From DAOTUB01 sp034437455 (GTDB lineage: Bacteria > Chloroflexota > Anaerolineae > B4-G1), in the NCBI GenBank assembly GCA_034437455.1, contig DAOTUB010000337.1, positions 1-46,247 of the forward strand: a stretch of DNA of 46,247 nucleotides, given 5' to 3'. Below are positions 8,274 to 16,781 of the stretch, piece after piece. Within the stretch, counting starts at the first letter, position 1; each line of letters starts with the position of its first letter. The translations under genes and the position numbers were made by a program. The notes beneath the pieces were generated by a model. That model was not told where the DNA came from and ran no database searches. It saw only the letters and a list, made by a program, of their open reading frames with translations.

Positions 8274-8310
8274 AAAACAGGGCAGCCATCTCTGCGTGGC
8301 TGCCCTGTTT
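8274..8310 (-). terminator. Rho-independent terminator of the peptide-transport unit
   Basis: A perfect 14-base stem, AAACAGGGCAGCCA (8275-8288) with its inverse at 8297-8310 and an 8-base loop. On the minus strand the stem ends in a TTTT run (8274-8277). It begins 28 bases after the stop of the solute-binding protein gene, so it ends the transcript that starts at the promoter near 13521-13549. Confidence 0.85.
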
Positions 8311-8338
8311 ATACTAAAGATGTTCAGACAGGGCCAAT

Positions 8339-10138
8339 CTACTTGGTGCGGTAGACCGTGCCCTCACTGGAGTTGAAGCGGAACCCCCGGAAGGTCACGA
8401 CGCCAGCCTCGTTCGGCTCCAGCGCCGGCCCCGCGAGCTTGGGGTTCACCAGCACGTTAAAGACGCCGTGGTAGATGGGCACCAGGGCCACATCCTCGAT
8501 GAGGATCTTTTCCGCCTGCTGGTAAAGCTCATTCCGCTGAGCCTCGTCTCCGATGATGGCGTTTGCCTCACACACCAGGTCGTTGTACTCCTCGTTGTAC
8601 CAGGTGTGGCGACCGGGCATGTCGGGCATGCCGCCTCCGGTCTCGCAACCGCCCCATACACCCAGCAGGTTGCTGCCATCCACAAAGTCGTACTCGTAGG
8701 GCACCAGAGCAAAGAGCATGTCGCCGCCCTCGTTCTTCTTCTGGGCGCCGAGCATTTCCATGTACATGCTATAGTCCAGATCCTGGATCTCGACATCCAC
8801 CCCCACATTTTCCTTGAGCATGGCGGAGATGGCCTCGGCAGCATTGGTGAGCGCGGGATACGCCGATCGGGTGTACATGATCAGCTTGGGAAAGCCCTCG
8901 CCGCCGGGATAGCCGGCTTCTTCCATGAGGCTGGCGGCCAATTCGGGATCAAAGTTCTGAACGCTCTCGAGTTTCTCCACGCTCTCGCCGGGGAACCCAG
9001 GCGGGTTCATGGTGTAGGCTGCCACTGACTGGTATTGCAGCGGGCCACTGACGATCGCATCGCGATCGATCGCGTGGCCAAAGGCCTGACGCACTTTGAG
9101 ATCGTCGAAAGGCTCGTTCCAGGTATCAAAGAAGAGGTAGTAGGTGACAAAGTTGGGCCAGGAGATGAGTTGCTGCTTCAGATCGGGATCGGCCATGACC
9201 TCGGCCAGCGCGGCCGGGGGCAGGTCAACCTCGTAGCCATAGCCAATGACGTCCAACTCGCTATTCTTGTACGCGTTGTAGCGCACATCCGGCTCCATGA
9301 AGGTGCCGACGATCTGATCCATCATGGGCGGATAGGGGCCGGTATATTTGTCGTTGGCTACCCAGACGATCTCTTTGCCCTTCGTCCAGTGATCCAGCTT
9401 GTAGGGACCGGCCGAGATAGCCGTCTCTGGATCGAGGGCCCAGGAACCATCGGCCAGGCGATCCTTGACGATGTGCTTGGGCGCCACCCACAGATCGGCG
9501 AACTGCTTGACCAGGAACGGTGTCGGCTGATTGGTGGTCACCGTCCAAGTATAGTCATCCACCTTTTTGACGCCCAGCTCTTCCGGCGGCAAGTCGCCGC
9601 TTACCACGGCGTCCCAGTTGACGATGCCGGCCATGCTGTAGAACCACTCAAAGTCATAGTCGGGACGGGCGTAACGCTGCAGGGTGAACACCCAGTCGTC
9701 GGCGGTGACGGGCGTGCCGTCGCTCCACACCTTGTCCTCAGGCAGGTGGAAGGTCCAGGTCAGACCGTCATCAGACACTTCCCAGCTTTCGCAGCCCGCA
9801 GGCTGGGGTTGGAATTCCTTGTCAGGCCGCACGCACGAGTCGTGGATACCATAGAGGGGGCCCATGGTAAAGTCATAGGCGGTGTAGGACCAAGTAAGCC
9901 AACTGTACTCGGTGGCCCCCAGGCGCAACACCTGCTCTTCGATGGGCGCTGCGTCGGCGGGCAGCTCCACCCCAGCCCGATTGACGACTTTGGTCTCAGC
10001 GGGAGCTTCGGTAGGCTGTTCGACCGCTTTGGTGGGTTCGGCTTCCTGGGTCGGTTGACCGCAACCCACCAGCGCGGTGCTGACGACCAGGGACAGTACC
10101 AGTAACGACACCAGCGTTGTTGTCAATTTGCCTCGCAT
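8339..10138 (-). CDS. Peptide/nickel-type ABC transporter solute-binding lipoprotein (SBP family 5)
   Basis: A 599-residue extracytoplasmic binding protein. Residues 1-25 form a lipoprotein signal peptide with Cys26 in 'TALVGC', followed by a Thr/Glu-rich linker (about 27-50). The SBP_bac_5 fold follows: 'LTWTFHLPEDKVWSDGTPVTADD' around 130-150, 'YKLDHWTKGKEIVWVAND', and the C-terminal 'GVFNVLVNPKLAG'. Family members bind oligopeptides, dipeptides, nickel or glycans; the ligand cannot be told here. AGGAGGAAAG precedes the ATG. It is the last gene of the transporter unit, 139 bases after the permease, and is followed by a strong terminator. That gap holds a small hairpin (CAGGG/CCCTG near 10195-10215) that might protect the 3' mRNA. 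Confidence 0.93.
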   Translation of the reverse strand: MRGKLTTTLVSLLVLSLVVSTALVGCGQPTQEAEPTKAVEQPTEAPAETKVVNRAGVELPADAAPIEEQVLRLGATEYSWLTWSYTAYDFTMGPLYGIHDSCVRPDKEFQPQPAGCESWEVSDDGLTWTFHLPEDKVWSDGTPVTADDWVFTLQRYARPDYDFEWFYSMAGIVNWDAVVSGDLPPEELGVKKVDDYTWTVTTNQPTPFLVKQFADLWVAPKHIVKDRLADGSWALDPETAISAGPYKLDHWTKGKEIVWVANDKYTGPYPPMMDQIVGTFMEPDVRYNAYKNSELDVIGYGYEVDLPPAALAEVMADPDLKQQLISWPNFVTYYLFFDTWNEPFDDLKVRQAFGHAIDRDAIVSGPLQYQSVAAYTMNPPGFPGESVEKLESVQNFDPELAASLMEEAGYPGGEGFPKLIMYTRSAYPALTNAAEAISAMLKENVGVDVEIQDLDYSMYMEMLGAQKKNEGGDMLFALVPYEYDFVDGSNLLGVWGGCETGGGMPDMPGRHTWYNEEYNDLVCEANAIIGDEAQRNELYQQAEKILIEDVALVPIYHGVFNVLVNPKLAGPALEPNEAGVVTFRGFRFNSSEGTVYRTK

Positions 10139-10277
10139 TTCTTTCCTCCTGTGTATGTAAGGGTAATTGTGAACAGACGATCCGATTCACGTCTCAGGGT
10201 TCTCCAGCCCTGCAGTGAAATCTACAGCCTCGCGACATCGTGCAGAGAATCATCACCTCCTTATTTATACGTTCAGA

Positions 10278-11279
10278 TTATTCTCCTTTCAACATCCGCG
10301 GGTCCAGCGCGTCTCGGAGGCCATCGCCCATCAATGTGAAGCCGAGCATGGTGATGGCGATCATCAGCGCCGGGAAGAAGGCGATGTGCCAGAAATAGTT
10401 GATGTTGGCCACGCCATCCCGCCCGATCATCTGGCCCCAGCTCGGCATGGGCGGGTTGATGCCCACGCCCAGAAAGCTCAACGATGCCTCGGCAAAGATA
10501 GCCATCGGGATGCCCAGGGTGAGCGAAACGACGATGGGCGCCAGGGCGTTGGGCAACAGGTGATACCGGATGATACGCCAGGTTCCGGCTCCGAGCGCCC
10601 GGGAGGCCGTGACGTATTCCTGCTCGCGCAGGGAGAGGAATTGAGCGCGGGTCAGGCGACAGATGCCGATCCAACTGGTGATTCCAATGGCCAGCATCAC
10701 ATTCCAGAAACCAGCGCCCAAACGGGCCATGATCAGATAGGCAAAGAGCAGGTTGGGAAAAGCCGACATGACGTCCACCAATCGCATGACCATAAAATCA
10801 ATGCGCCCGCCCCCATTCCAGCCAGCCAAGCCCCCTAACGGAATGCCAATCGCAAAGGCCACGAGTTGGGCCAGGAGGCCGATGGTCAGAGAAATGCGCG
10901 CGCCATAGATGATGCGGCTGAATAGATCGCGCCCGTTGAGATCCGTGCCCATCCAGTATTCCGTACTGGGGAACGCCCCCGTCGGTCCGTAAAAGACCTC
11001 GTTATACGTCGTTCTGGCGATGAGCGGCTCGGCCTCGCGCCCAAAAGGCAGCGTGATGAACCAATTGTCGGCGAAAAGGGCCAGAGTGATGAGCAAGAGA
11101 ACCAAAATCAGACCGACAATGGCCAGCTTGTTCCTGAAAAAGCGACGTACAGCGTCGCGGTAGATCCCGCGTTCCCGGTAAGGCCTGTCCGGCTTCACAA
11201 ACCCGAGAGCCGCGTGACTCTCTTGAGCCACGGGCGTGGTTGGATTTCCGTCCGCTTTTGGTTGAGTTTGCACGGTCAT
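10278..11279 (-). CDS. Opp/Dpp-type ABC transporter permease, DppC-like
   Basis: A 333-residue inner-membrane permease with a cytosolic N-terminus and about six membrane segments. The OppC N-terminal segment is seen at 'RRFFRNKLAIVGLILVLLLITLALFA', and the EAA loop that contacts the ATPase at 'TASRALGAGTWRIIRYHLLPNALAPI'. It forms the channel with the DppB-like partner. The frame begins at a GTG (11288), but the ATG at 11279 lies 8 bases after AGGGAG and is preferred. It begins 12 bases after the stop of the other permease gene. No ATP-binding subunit gene is present in the window. Confidence 0.92.
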   Translation of the reverse strand: MTVQTQPKADGNPTTPVAQESHAALGFVKPDRPYRERGIYRDAVRRFFRNKLAIVGLILVLLLITLALFADNWFITLPFGREAEPLIARTTYNEVFYGPTGAFPSTEYWMGTDLNGRDLFSRIIYGARISLTIGLLAQLVAFAIGIPLGGLAGWNGGGRIDFMVMRLVDVMSAFPNLLFAYLIMARLGAGFWNVMLAIGITSWIGICRLTRAQFLSLREQEYVTASRALGAGTWRIIRYHLLPNALAPIVVSLTLGIPMAIFAEASLSFLGVGINPPMPSWGQMIGRDGVANINYFWHIAFFPALMIAITMLGFTLMGDGLRDALDPRMLKGE

Positions 11280-11291
11280 AGGTGACACTCC

Positions 11292-12212
11292 CTAATTGTA
11301 CTTGACCCGAGGGTCAACAAAGACATAAAGGAGATCCGTAATCAGATAGGTGAAAGAGATCAGGATCGCCCACAGCACCACGAGACCAATGATCATCGGA
11401 TAATCGCGCTCGATGGTGCTGGTGACCCAGAACTTGCCCAATCCAGGCACACGAAAGATCGCTTCCACAAAGATGGAGCCGGTAATGAGATCGGGGATGA
11501 TTGGGCCAAAGACCGTCAACATCGGGATCAGGGCGTTCTTCATCACGTGGCGAAAAATGACCACCCGTTCGCTCAACCCCTTGGCCCTGGCGGTACGGAC
11601 GTAATCGGCGCGAATGGCCTCAATCACACTGGTGCGGGTGTAACGAGCCACCGTGGCCAACGGAGCCAGGGAATAGGCCACCACAGGCATGATCCACTGC
11701 TTCGGCTCGTCCCAGCCGCCGGTCGGGAGCCACTTGAGCGCCAGGGAAAAGATGAGGATGAAAAAGATGCCCCAGACAAAGTGCGGGGTGACAAAGCCGA
11801 CGATGGAGAGCAAGGTCGCCAGGTAATCCACCCACGTGTTCTGCTTCAAGGCGGCGATGACACCCAGGGGAATGCCAAAGATAAAAGCGATGGCTAGGGC
11901 CATGCCTCCCAGGTGAATGGTGACCGGCCAGGTACGGCCGATAAGCTCGATCACCGACTCGTCGGGGTGCTGAAACGACTGGCCAAAATCGAACCGGAGC
12001 ACGCCAGCGAGCCAGGTGGTGTACTGCTCAAAGAGCGGCTTGTCTATGCCATAGCGCGCCTTGAGAGCAGCGATCTGCTCTTCGGTGAAAGGGCGCTGAC
12101 CATACTTCCAGGGTCCGCCAGGCACCTCGTGCATGAGCACAAAGGTGATCACCGAGAGGACAAAGAGAACGGCTACGAGTCCAAGCAATCGCGTCAGGAT
12201 AAAACGGGCCAT
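11292..12212 (-). CDS. Opp/Dpp-type ABC transporter permease, DppB-like
   Basis: A 306-residue inner-membrane permease. The N-terminal membrane segment 'ILTRLLGLVAVLFVLSVITFVLMHEVPGGP' is typical of DppB/OppB; the EAA loop is 'TARAKGLSERVVIFRHVMKNALIPML'. Six membrane segments are visible. TAAGGAGGAAAG stands just before the ATG. It follows the M20 peptidase gene by 35 bases and precedes the DppC-like gene, so peptidase, two permeases and binding protein form one unit. OppD/OppF-like ATPases must be supplied from elsewhere. Confidence 0.92.
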   Translation of the reverse strand: MARFILTRLLGLVAVLFVLSVITFVLMHEVPGGPWKYGQRPFTEEQIAALKARYGIDKPLFEQYTTWLAGVLRFDFGQSFQHPDESVIELIGRTWPVTIHLGGMALAIAFIFGIPLGVIAALKQNTWVDYLATLLSIVGFVTPHFVWGIFFILIFSLALKWLPTGGWDEPKQWIMPVVAYSLAPLATVARYTRTSVIEAIRADYVRTARAKGLSERVVIFRHVMKNALIPMLTVFGPIIPDLITGSIFVEAIFRVPGLGKFWVTSTIERDYPMIIGLVVLWAILISFTYLITDLLYVFVDPRVKYN

Positions 12213-12247
12213 GCTTTCCTCCTTACTTTGGTTGTACGAGTCAACGA

Positions 12248-13414
12248 CTAACTGCGGAGGCCCAAGAGGTCAATCGCCGTCTGAATATAGGTCCTGGCGA
12301 TGGCGGGCATCGAGTCTATCTCGACGTATTCATTCGCCTGACAGGTGTTGCCGCCCTGCGGCCCACAGACGAGGGTGGGAATGCCGCCGTGAACGGCAAA
12401 GTGATTCGTGTCGGCCACGCTGCGCTGAAGCACCAACGTGACCGGTTGACCGATCTCGCGCTCCAGATTGCGCTGGACGGTCTGTACCAGGAGAGAATCG
12501 GCTGGCACCAGGTAAGGCGCGGGAGCGGGTGTGGGCCGCTCGTCCCAGGTCAGTTCGTAAGTCGAGACGATACCGACCTTTCGAATCACCGCTTCGATCT
12601 GCACCGCCGCTTCCTCGACAGTCTGCCCGGGCAGGATGTGACGATCCACGAATACGTGGGCCTCTTCCGGCACCAGGATCAACGTCCCACCACCCCGAAA
12701 GCCGATGGTGCACAACGAGCCGCCCATGCCAAACCGCTCGTCAAAGCCCAGGTCGATTTCCTCCAGGCGGGCGACGACCTTGGCGGCGTCCACGACGGCG
12801 TTGACACCTCCGTCGTAGGCGGCGTGACACGCCTGGCCCCGAAAGATCAGGTGAAAGACGTGCCGCCCGCGCGCGCCGTGCGTCAGCGTGGCCCGGGCAG
12901 ACGGCTCTGGGATCAGGCAATACCGGCAACCGTCCAGCAGACCGCTCTCGATGAGGGCGTGCGTGCCCCGAGACCAGTTCTCCTCGTCGGTGGTGCCCGA
13001 GACGATGAGCCGCCCACCCAATTCAACGCCAGAAGCGAGGATCGCCTCGACCGCGGCCAGGGCGCAAGCACCGCCGCCTTTCATATCGTGCGCGCCCAGG
13101 CCATAGATACGCTCGTTTTCCATGTAAGGGGTGAAAGGGTCGCTGTTCCAGCCATCGCAAACGGGGAAAGTATCCATGTGAAAGTTGAACATCAAGGTCG
13201 GCCCCTGGGCGGGGCCATCGATCCAGCCGATGACCGTATCGCCTGAATCCTCCACAGGGAGTCTTTGCACATTCGCCAAGCCCATCGCTTTGAATTGCTC
13301 GCAGGCCCAGTCGGCTATCTCGTGCTCCTGATTGGTGACCGAAGGAATGGCAACCAGGGTTTGAGCAAGCTCGGCGAGTCGTGTCGTCTCGAGGTGGTTG
13401 GCTGGATGTTGCAC
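12248..13414 (-). CDS. M20-family metallopeptidase linked to peptide transporter
   Basis: A 388-residue zinc hydrolase, paralogous to the protein at 2760-3923. Motifs: FHMDTFP (His79, Asp81), GAHDMKGG (Asp110), TDEENWS (Glu144/145), 'LIPEPS' (Glu170) and a C-terminal 'GGNTCQANEYV', in which the usual metal-binding His appears as Thr-Cys; compare 'GGAHQPNEYV' in the paralogue. The open frame extends to 13549, but the GTG at 13414 has AAGGGGGG 6 bases before it and gives the same length as the paralogue. It is the first gene of the transporter unit, which suggests it cleaves the imported peptide or acyl amino acid in the cytosol. Confidence 0.9.
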   Translation of the reverse strand: MQHPANHLETTRLAELAQTLVAIPSVTNQEHEIADWACEQFKAMGLANVQRLPVEDSGDTVIGWIDGPAQGPTLMFNFHMDTFPVCDGWNSDPFTPYMENERIYGLGAHDMKGGGACALAAVEAILASGVELGGRLIVSGTTDEENWSRGTHALIESGLLDGCRYCLIPEPSARATLTHGARGRHVFHLIFRGQACHAAYDGGVNAVVDAAKVVARLEEIDLGFDERFGMGGSLCTIGFRGGGTLILVPEEAHVFVDRHILPGQTVEEAAVQIEAVIRKVGIVSTYELTWDERPTPAPAPYLVPADSLLVQTVQRNLEREIGQPVTLVLQRSVADTNHFAVHGGIPTLVCGPQGGNTCQANEYVEIDSMPAIARTYIQTAIDLLGLRS

Positions 13415-13520
13415 GATTTTCCCCCCTTCAACTACAAATGCGTTATAGAAATCACAAACGACGAATCGAGATGTTCGGAATGGGAAAATTGACCGTACAA
13501 GGCTGGCGCAATTGCCCCAT

Positions 13521-13549
13521 AATATATAATATAATGACGGAATTGTCAA
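13521..13549 (-). promoter_or_regulatory. Strong sigma70-like promoter for the M20 peptidase-transporter unit
   Basis: On the minus strand a consensus TTGACA (13544-13549) is followed after exactly 17 bases by TATATT (13521-13526) in AT-rich DNA. Transcription would start near 13514, about 100 bases before the GTG start at 13414. It lies between the PAP2 gene end (13595) and the peptidase. Confidence 0.7.
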
Positions 13550-13594
13550 AACCGTCCCAATCGCGCAAGTTCACCAACGTATCCTGCTCCGGCA

Positions 13595-14257
13595 TCACGC
13601 CGAGGCCAGTGATTTTCTGGCTACCCACCACCGGCCCCAACGATACCCCAGCCAGGCAAAGAGCATGCCGCCAATGGGATCAGGAGCATTGTGCTGGCCG
13701 GTGAACAGGGTAGATAGCACGATGATGGCGGCAATCAAAACCCATAGCCAGCGGAATCGAGGACGCCAGCGCCACCAGAACAATGTGATCAGCACGGTGT
13801 TGTAGGTGTGGCCGCTGGGAAAGGCGTTATTGGCCCGGTCGTTGCGATAGACCAGGCGCACCAGCTCGAACAACCACCCCTCCCCTTCCACCGGCGGTCG
13901 CTCGACGTAGGTGGGATAGACCAGATAGACGACGTAACTGGCCAACATCACAGCGATCGCGCCGATCACGAAAGCATGGTAAAGTTCGCCCTCCATCTTC
14001 CAGGCCGCCCAGATAAAGCACCCCGCCCACCACGCCAGGCTCAACAGATAGGGGATTATCCAGATCGGCCAGAAGGGGATCCAGTCATCCAACAGAGGGA
14101 TGCGCAGGACAACGCCTCCCTGTATCATGCGGTTGAGCGGAAAGTATAACCACTGGACGATAAAGAGAGCCGCCAGCCAAACCAATCGCACCCACAGTGC
14201 GGCGGACGGCCGGGAAGGTCGTTCGAGAGCAGGTAACTGTGGTTCTGGCTTAGACAT
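13595..14257 (-). CDS. PAP2-superfamily membrane phosphatase
   Basis: A 220-residue integral membrane protein with about five to six hydrophobic segments. It has the PAP2 (acid phosphatase type 2) signature: 'NNAFPSGHTYNTVL' (core P-S-G-H) and the later 'FTGQHNAPDPIGGMLFAWLGY' with the catalytic-triad His and Asp. Such enzymes dephosphorylate lipid phosphates such as phosphatidate or undecaprenyl diphosphate. The first K-x6-R-P motif is weak, seen only as 'LVYRNDRANN'. The start is the ATG at 14257, with AGGAG 5 bases before it; longer frames overlap the kinase gene and are rejected. It is the last gene after the kinase array, 65 bases after the kinase stop. Confidence 0.86.
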   Translation of the reverse strand: MSKPEPQLPALERPSRPSAALWVRLVWLAALFIVQWLYFPLNRMIQGGVVLRIPLLDDWIPFWPIWIIPYLLSLAWWAGCFIWAAWKMEGELYHAFVIGAIAVMLASYVVYLVYPTYVERPPVEGEGWLFELVRLVYRNDRANNAFPSGHTYNTVLITLFWWRWRPRFRWLWVLIAAIIVLSTLFTGQHNAPDPIGGMLFAWLGYRWGRWWVARKSLASA

Positions 14258-14322
14258 GCGTTCTCCTGAACCGTTGAACCTGGCACACTTGTTCAATCGC
14301 CGCGCTCGTCTCCTGTGTCCCC

Positions 14323-16755
14323 TCAACGCTCGACAACCTGAGCGGGGAGGCGAACGATGAACGTGGAGCCTTTGCCCACCTCGCTTTCGACGCGGATCTC
14401 GCCGCCCATCAATTGACAAAAACGCTGGCTGATTGCCAGTCCCAGGCCAGTGCCGCCGTACTTGCGCGTGGTCGAGGTGTCCGCCTGGGTAAAGACCTCG
14501 AACAGATTCTCCACGACCTCCGGGCGCATACCAATCCCGGTGTCGACGATGCGGAAACAGATCCATTCCCCGCGTTCGCGGACGGTGGTGAGCGTGATGG
14601 TGCCCCCATCGGTGAATTTCGTGGCGTTGCTCAAAAGATTGAACAGCACCTGCTGCACCCGGGTCCGGTCGGCGCGCATGGCGCCGAGATCGTCCGCGCA
14701 GTGCATCGTCAACGTGTTCCCGTTCTTTTCAACCAATGGCTGGATCGTGGTGGTCACGTCGCGGATCAAAGCGGCGATATCAAACGTCTCCAGATCGAGC
14801 TCCATCTTATCCGCTTCGATCTTGGAAAAATCGAGGATGCCGCTGATAAGATCCAACAGATGCTTGCCCGCCATGCGGATCTTTTCGAGATCGGGGACAA
14901 AGTCCTCATAGCCCAGATCCTCGGCTTCCTCCTGGAGCAGTTCGCTGTAGCCGATGACGGCGTTCAGCGGTGTGCGCAGCTCGTGGCTCATGTTGGCCAG
15001 AAAGATACTCTTGGCGCGGCTGGCGGCCTCGGCGATCTCCTTGCGATGAATTTCGGCCTGCTTTTCCTCGATCAACTGGGCCACGTAGATGGCCGTCCCG
15101 GCGTGATCGGCCAGTCCCATCAGCAAAGCCTGATCGTCGCGGGAGTACTCCTGCCCCGAAAGCCGCGGGCCGAGAGCCAGTATCCCCACCAGGTTTTGCG
15201 CCCCCACCCGCGGCGCAAGGAGCGGTACGAGCAACGGAAAGATAGGATGCCTGGGCTGTGAGACAGCCTCGCCACTCCGAAGACGCTCCAGGAGAAAGCG
15301 ATTCAGCGACAGCGATGCACTGGCAGGCAGATTGTGGGTTTCAATTGGCTGGCCGGTTCCGTCCGCAGCGACGGCAAAGACCGCACCGTGTTCGATGTGC
15401 AATAGATCCATCACCCGGTTGACGAGCACGCGCAACAGGTCCGGCAGGTCGATGATCGTACGCACCTCGCGCGAGAAAGTGAAAAAAGCCTGCCGAAAGT
15501 CCACTTTCTTGCGGTAAAAGCGGCGATCCATAAAGTCTTGGAGACGACGCCGTAGCGGTTGAACCAACATGGCGATCACCAGCGTGGAGATGACGGCGAC
15601 CAGATCGGATCGCTGCCCGGTAAAGGCGCGAAAGATCCGCTGAAGCAAGGTCACACTGAAGAGATATATCAACCCCAGCACCCCCGTCAGCGTGCCATAG
15701 ACCAGCGTGCGATTGATGATCACGTCAATATCCCACAACCGGTAGCGCAGAATGGCTACGGCGACGGTAAAGGGCATGCTCGCCGTCATGAGCGTGGCCA
15801 CCGGAGGGGGAATTAGGGGGCGACCGATCAGCGCGAGCGGCACGATGTAGCCCGGGATCATCAATGCGACGGTCACGCTGCCCCCCCAGAGCATCCAGCG
15901 GATCTGGGCCTGGGTCACCGGATCGCGGGCGACGCGGGTCGAACGAATACCCGCGCCGATAGTCAGCACCAACTGCGCGAGAGACAACGCGACCGCGGCG
16001 CGATTCCCCCTCTCCAGCGCCACGCTCCAGGTCGGAGACCAGGCCATCGTCCCGCCTATGACCAGAAAGAAAGATAGATACAGGATAGCCGGCGTCAGGC
16101 GCGGGAACCGTTTCACCAGCGGATGGGGAGCGGGAAAAATCAACGCGAGGTAGCAGATGGACGCATAGGTGAGGCTAAACGTGACGTGTTCCAGAGCCAG
16201 GTGCAACCAGAGAGGCCAACGCCAGGGCAGGAGAGCATACTGAAAGTTGTAGCCATCGCCCACATATTGCAGCGCGGTCGTGACGCAGATGAGCATCAGC
16301 AGGCGAGCCGACAGATCGTCGCTCCGCCTCCAAAAGACAAAGCTGCCGATGACGCCAAAGGCCAGAGAGACCGCCAGTTGGGGCGCCCAGCGGCCCAGGA
16401 TCGACCAGAAAGAGACGGGAGCCAACCGAATCGGCAGCGTCATTTCTCGCCCCTCCCGCCGAATCTGGTAGGCGACGACGCCGCCCGTGCGCCACTTCGG
16501 CCCGCAAGGAGCGCCTCCCAACCAGTCGTCCACGGTGTGGCCGCCGGCACGGATGATGAGATCGCCGATCCGCAGCCCGTCCTCCCGCTCCTCTAGCAAC
16601 CACTGCACGCGAAATCCCTGGGGGGTAAAACTCTCCAGGTCGCCGGTGGCGCCGTCGGCCGGCAGCCGGGCGTAGAGAAACGGGATCGCCAACCCAATCA
16701 GCAGACCGAGTCCCCATCCGATACGCCAGAGCCAGAGAGCGGCGCGGTTTCGCAC
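14323..16755 (-). CDS. Sensor histidine kinase HK1: PDZ-like, multi-TM, GAF, HisKA, HATPase
   Basis: An 810-residue hybrid of membrane sensor and kinase. Residues 8-30 form a membrane anchor; 45-110 read like a PDZ fold ('DGLRIGDLIIRAGGHTVDDW'); about eight membrane segments follow to residue 395, ending in the 'YRLWDIDVIINRTLVYGTLT' element often seen in Chloroflexota kinases. A GAF-like domain (about 425-560), a HisKA dimer with phospho-acceptor His591 (NMSHELRTPL), and a HATPase_c with N-box (Asn710), DTGIGM and GGTGLGLA (about 768-775) complete it. All catalytic motifs are intact. It is the last kinase of the array; no receiver is attached, so it must phosphorylate another protein. Confidence 0.92.
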   Translation of the reverse strand: MRNRAALWLWRIGWGLGLLIGLAIPFLYARLPADGATGDLESFTPQGFRVQWLLEEREDGLRIGDLIIRAGGHTVDDWLGGAPCGPKWRTGGVVAYQIRREGREMTLPIRLAPVSFWSILGRWAPQLAVSLAFGVIGSFVFWRRSDDLSARLLMLICVTTALQYVGDGYNFQYALLPWRWPLWLHLALEHVTFSLTYASICYLALIFPAPHPLVKRFPRLTPAILYLSFFLVIGGTMAWSPTWSVALERGNRAAVALSLAQLVLTIGAGIRSTRVARDPVTQAQIRWMLWGGSVTVALMIPGYIVPLALIGRPLIPPPVATLMTASMPFTVAVAILRYRLWDIDVIINRTLVYGTLTGVLGLIYLFSVTLLQRIFRAFTGQRSDLVAVISTLVIAMLVQPLRRRLQDFMDRRFYRKKVDFRQAFFTFSREVRTIIDLPDLLRVLVNRVMDLLHIEHGAVFAVAADGTGQPIETHNLPASASLSLNRFLLERLRSGEAVSQPRHPIFPLLVPLLAPRVGAQNLVGILALGPRLSGQEYSRDDQALLMGLADHAGTAIYVAQLIEEKQAEIHRKEIAEAASRAKSIFLANMSHELRTPLNAVIGYSELLQEEAEDLGYEDFVPDLEKIRMAGKHLLDLISGILDFSKIEADKMELDLETFDIAALIRDVTTTIQPLVEKNGNTLTMHCADDLGAMRADRTRVQQVLFNLLSNATKFTDGGTITLTTVRERGEWICFRIVDTGIGMRPEVVENLFEVFTQADTSTTRKYGGTGLGLAISQRFCQLMGGEIRVESEVGKGSTFIVRLPAQVVER

Positions 16756-16781
16756 CCCACTACACTCCTATGACCATCCAG

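Noticed and set aside
10194..10253. Possible 19-codon leader peptide before the solute-binding protein gene
   Set aside because: The GGAGG is only two bases from its ATG and the codons show no regulatory pattern. It may just be an unused site between permease and binding protein genes.
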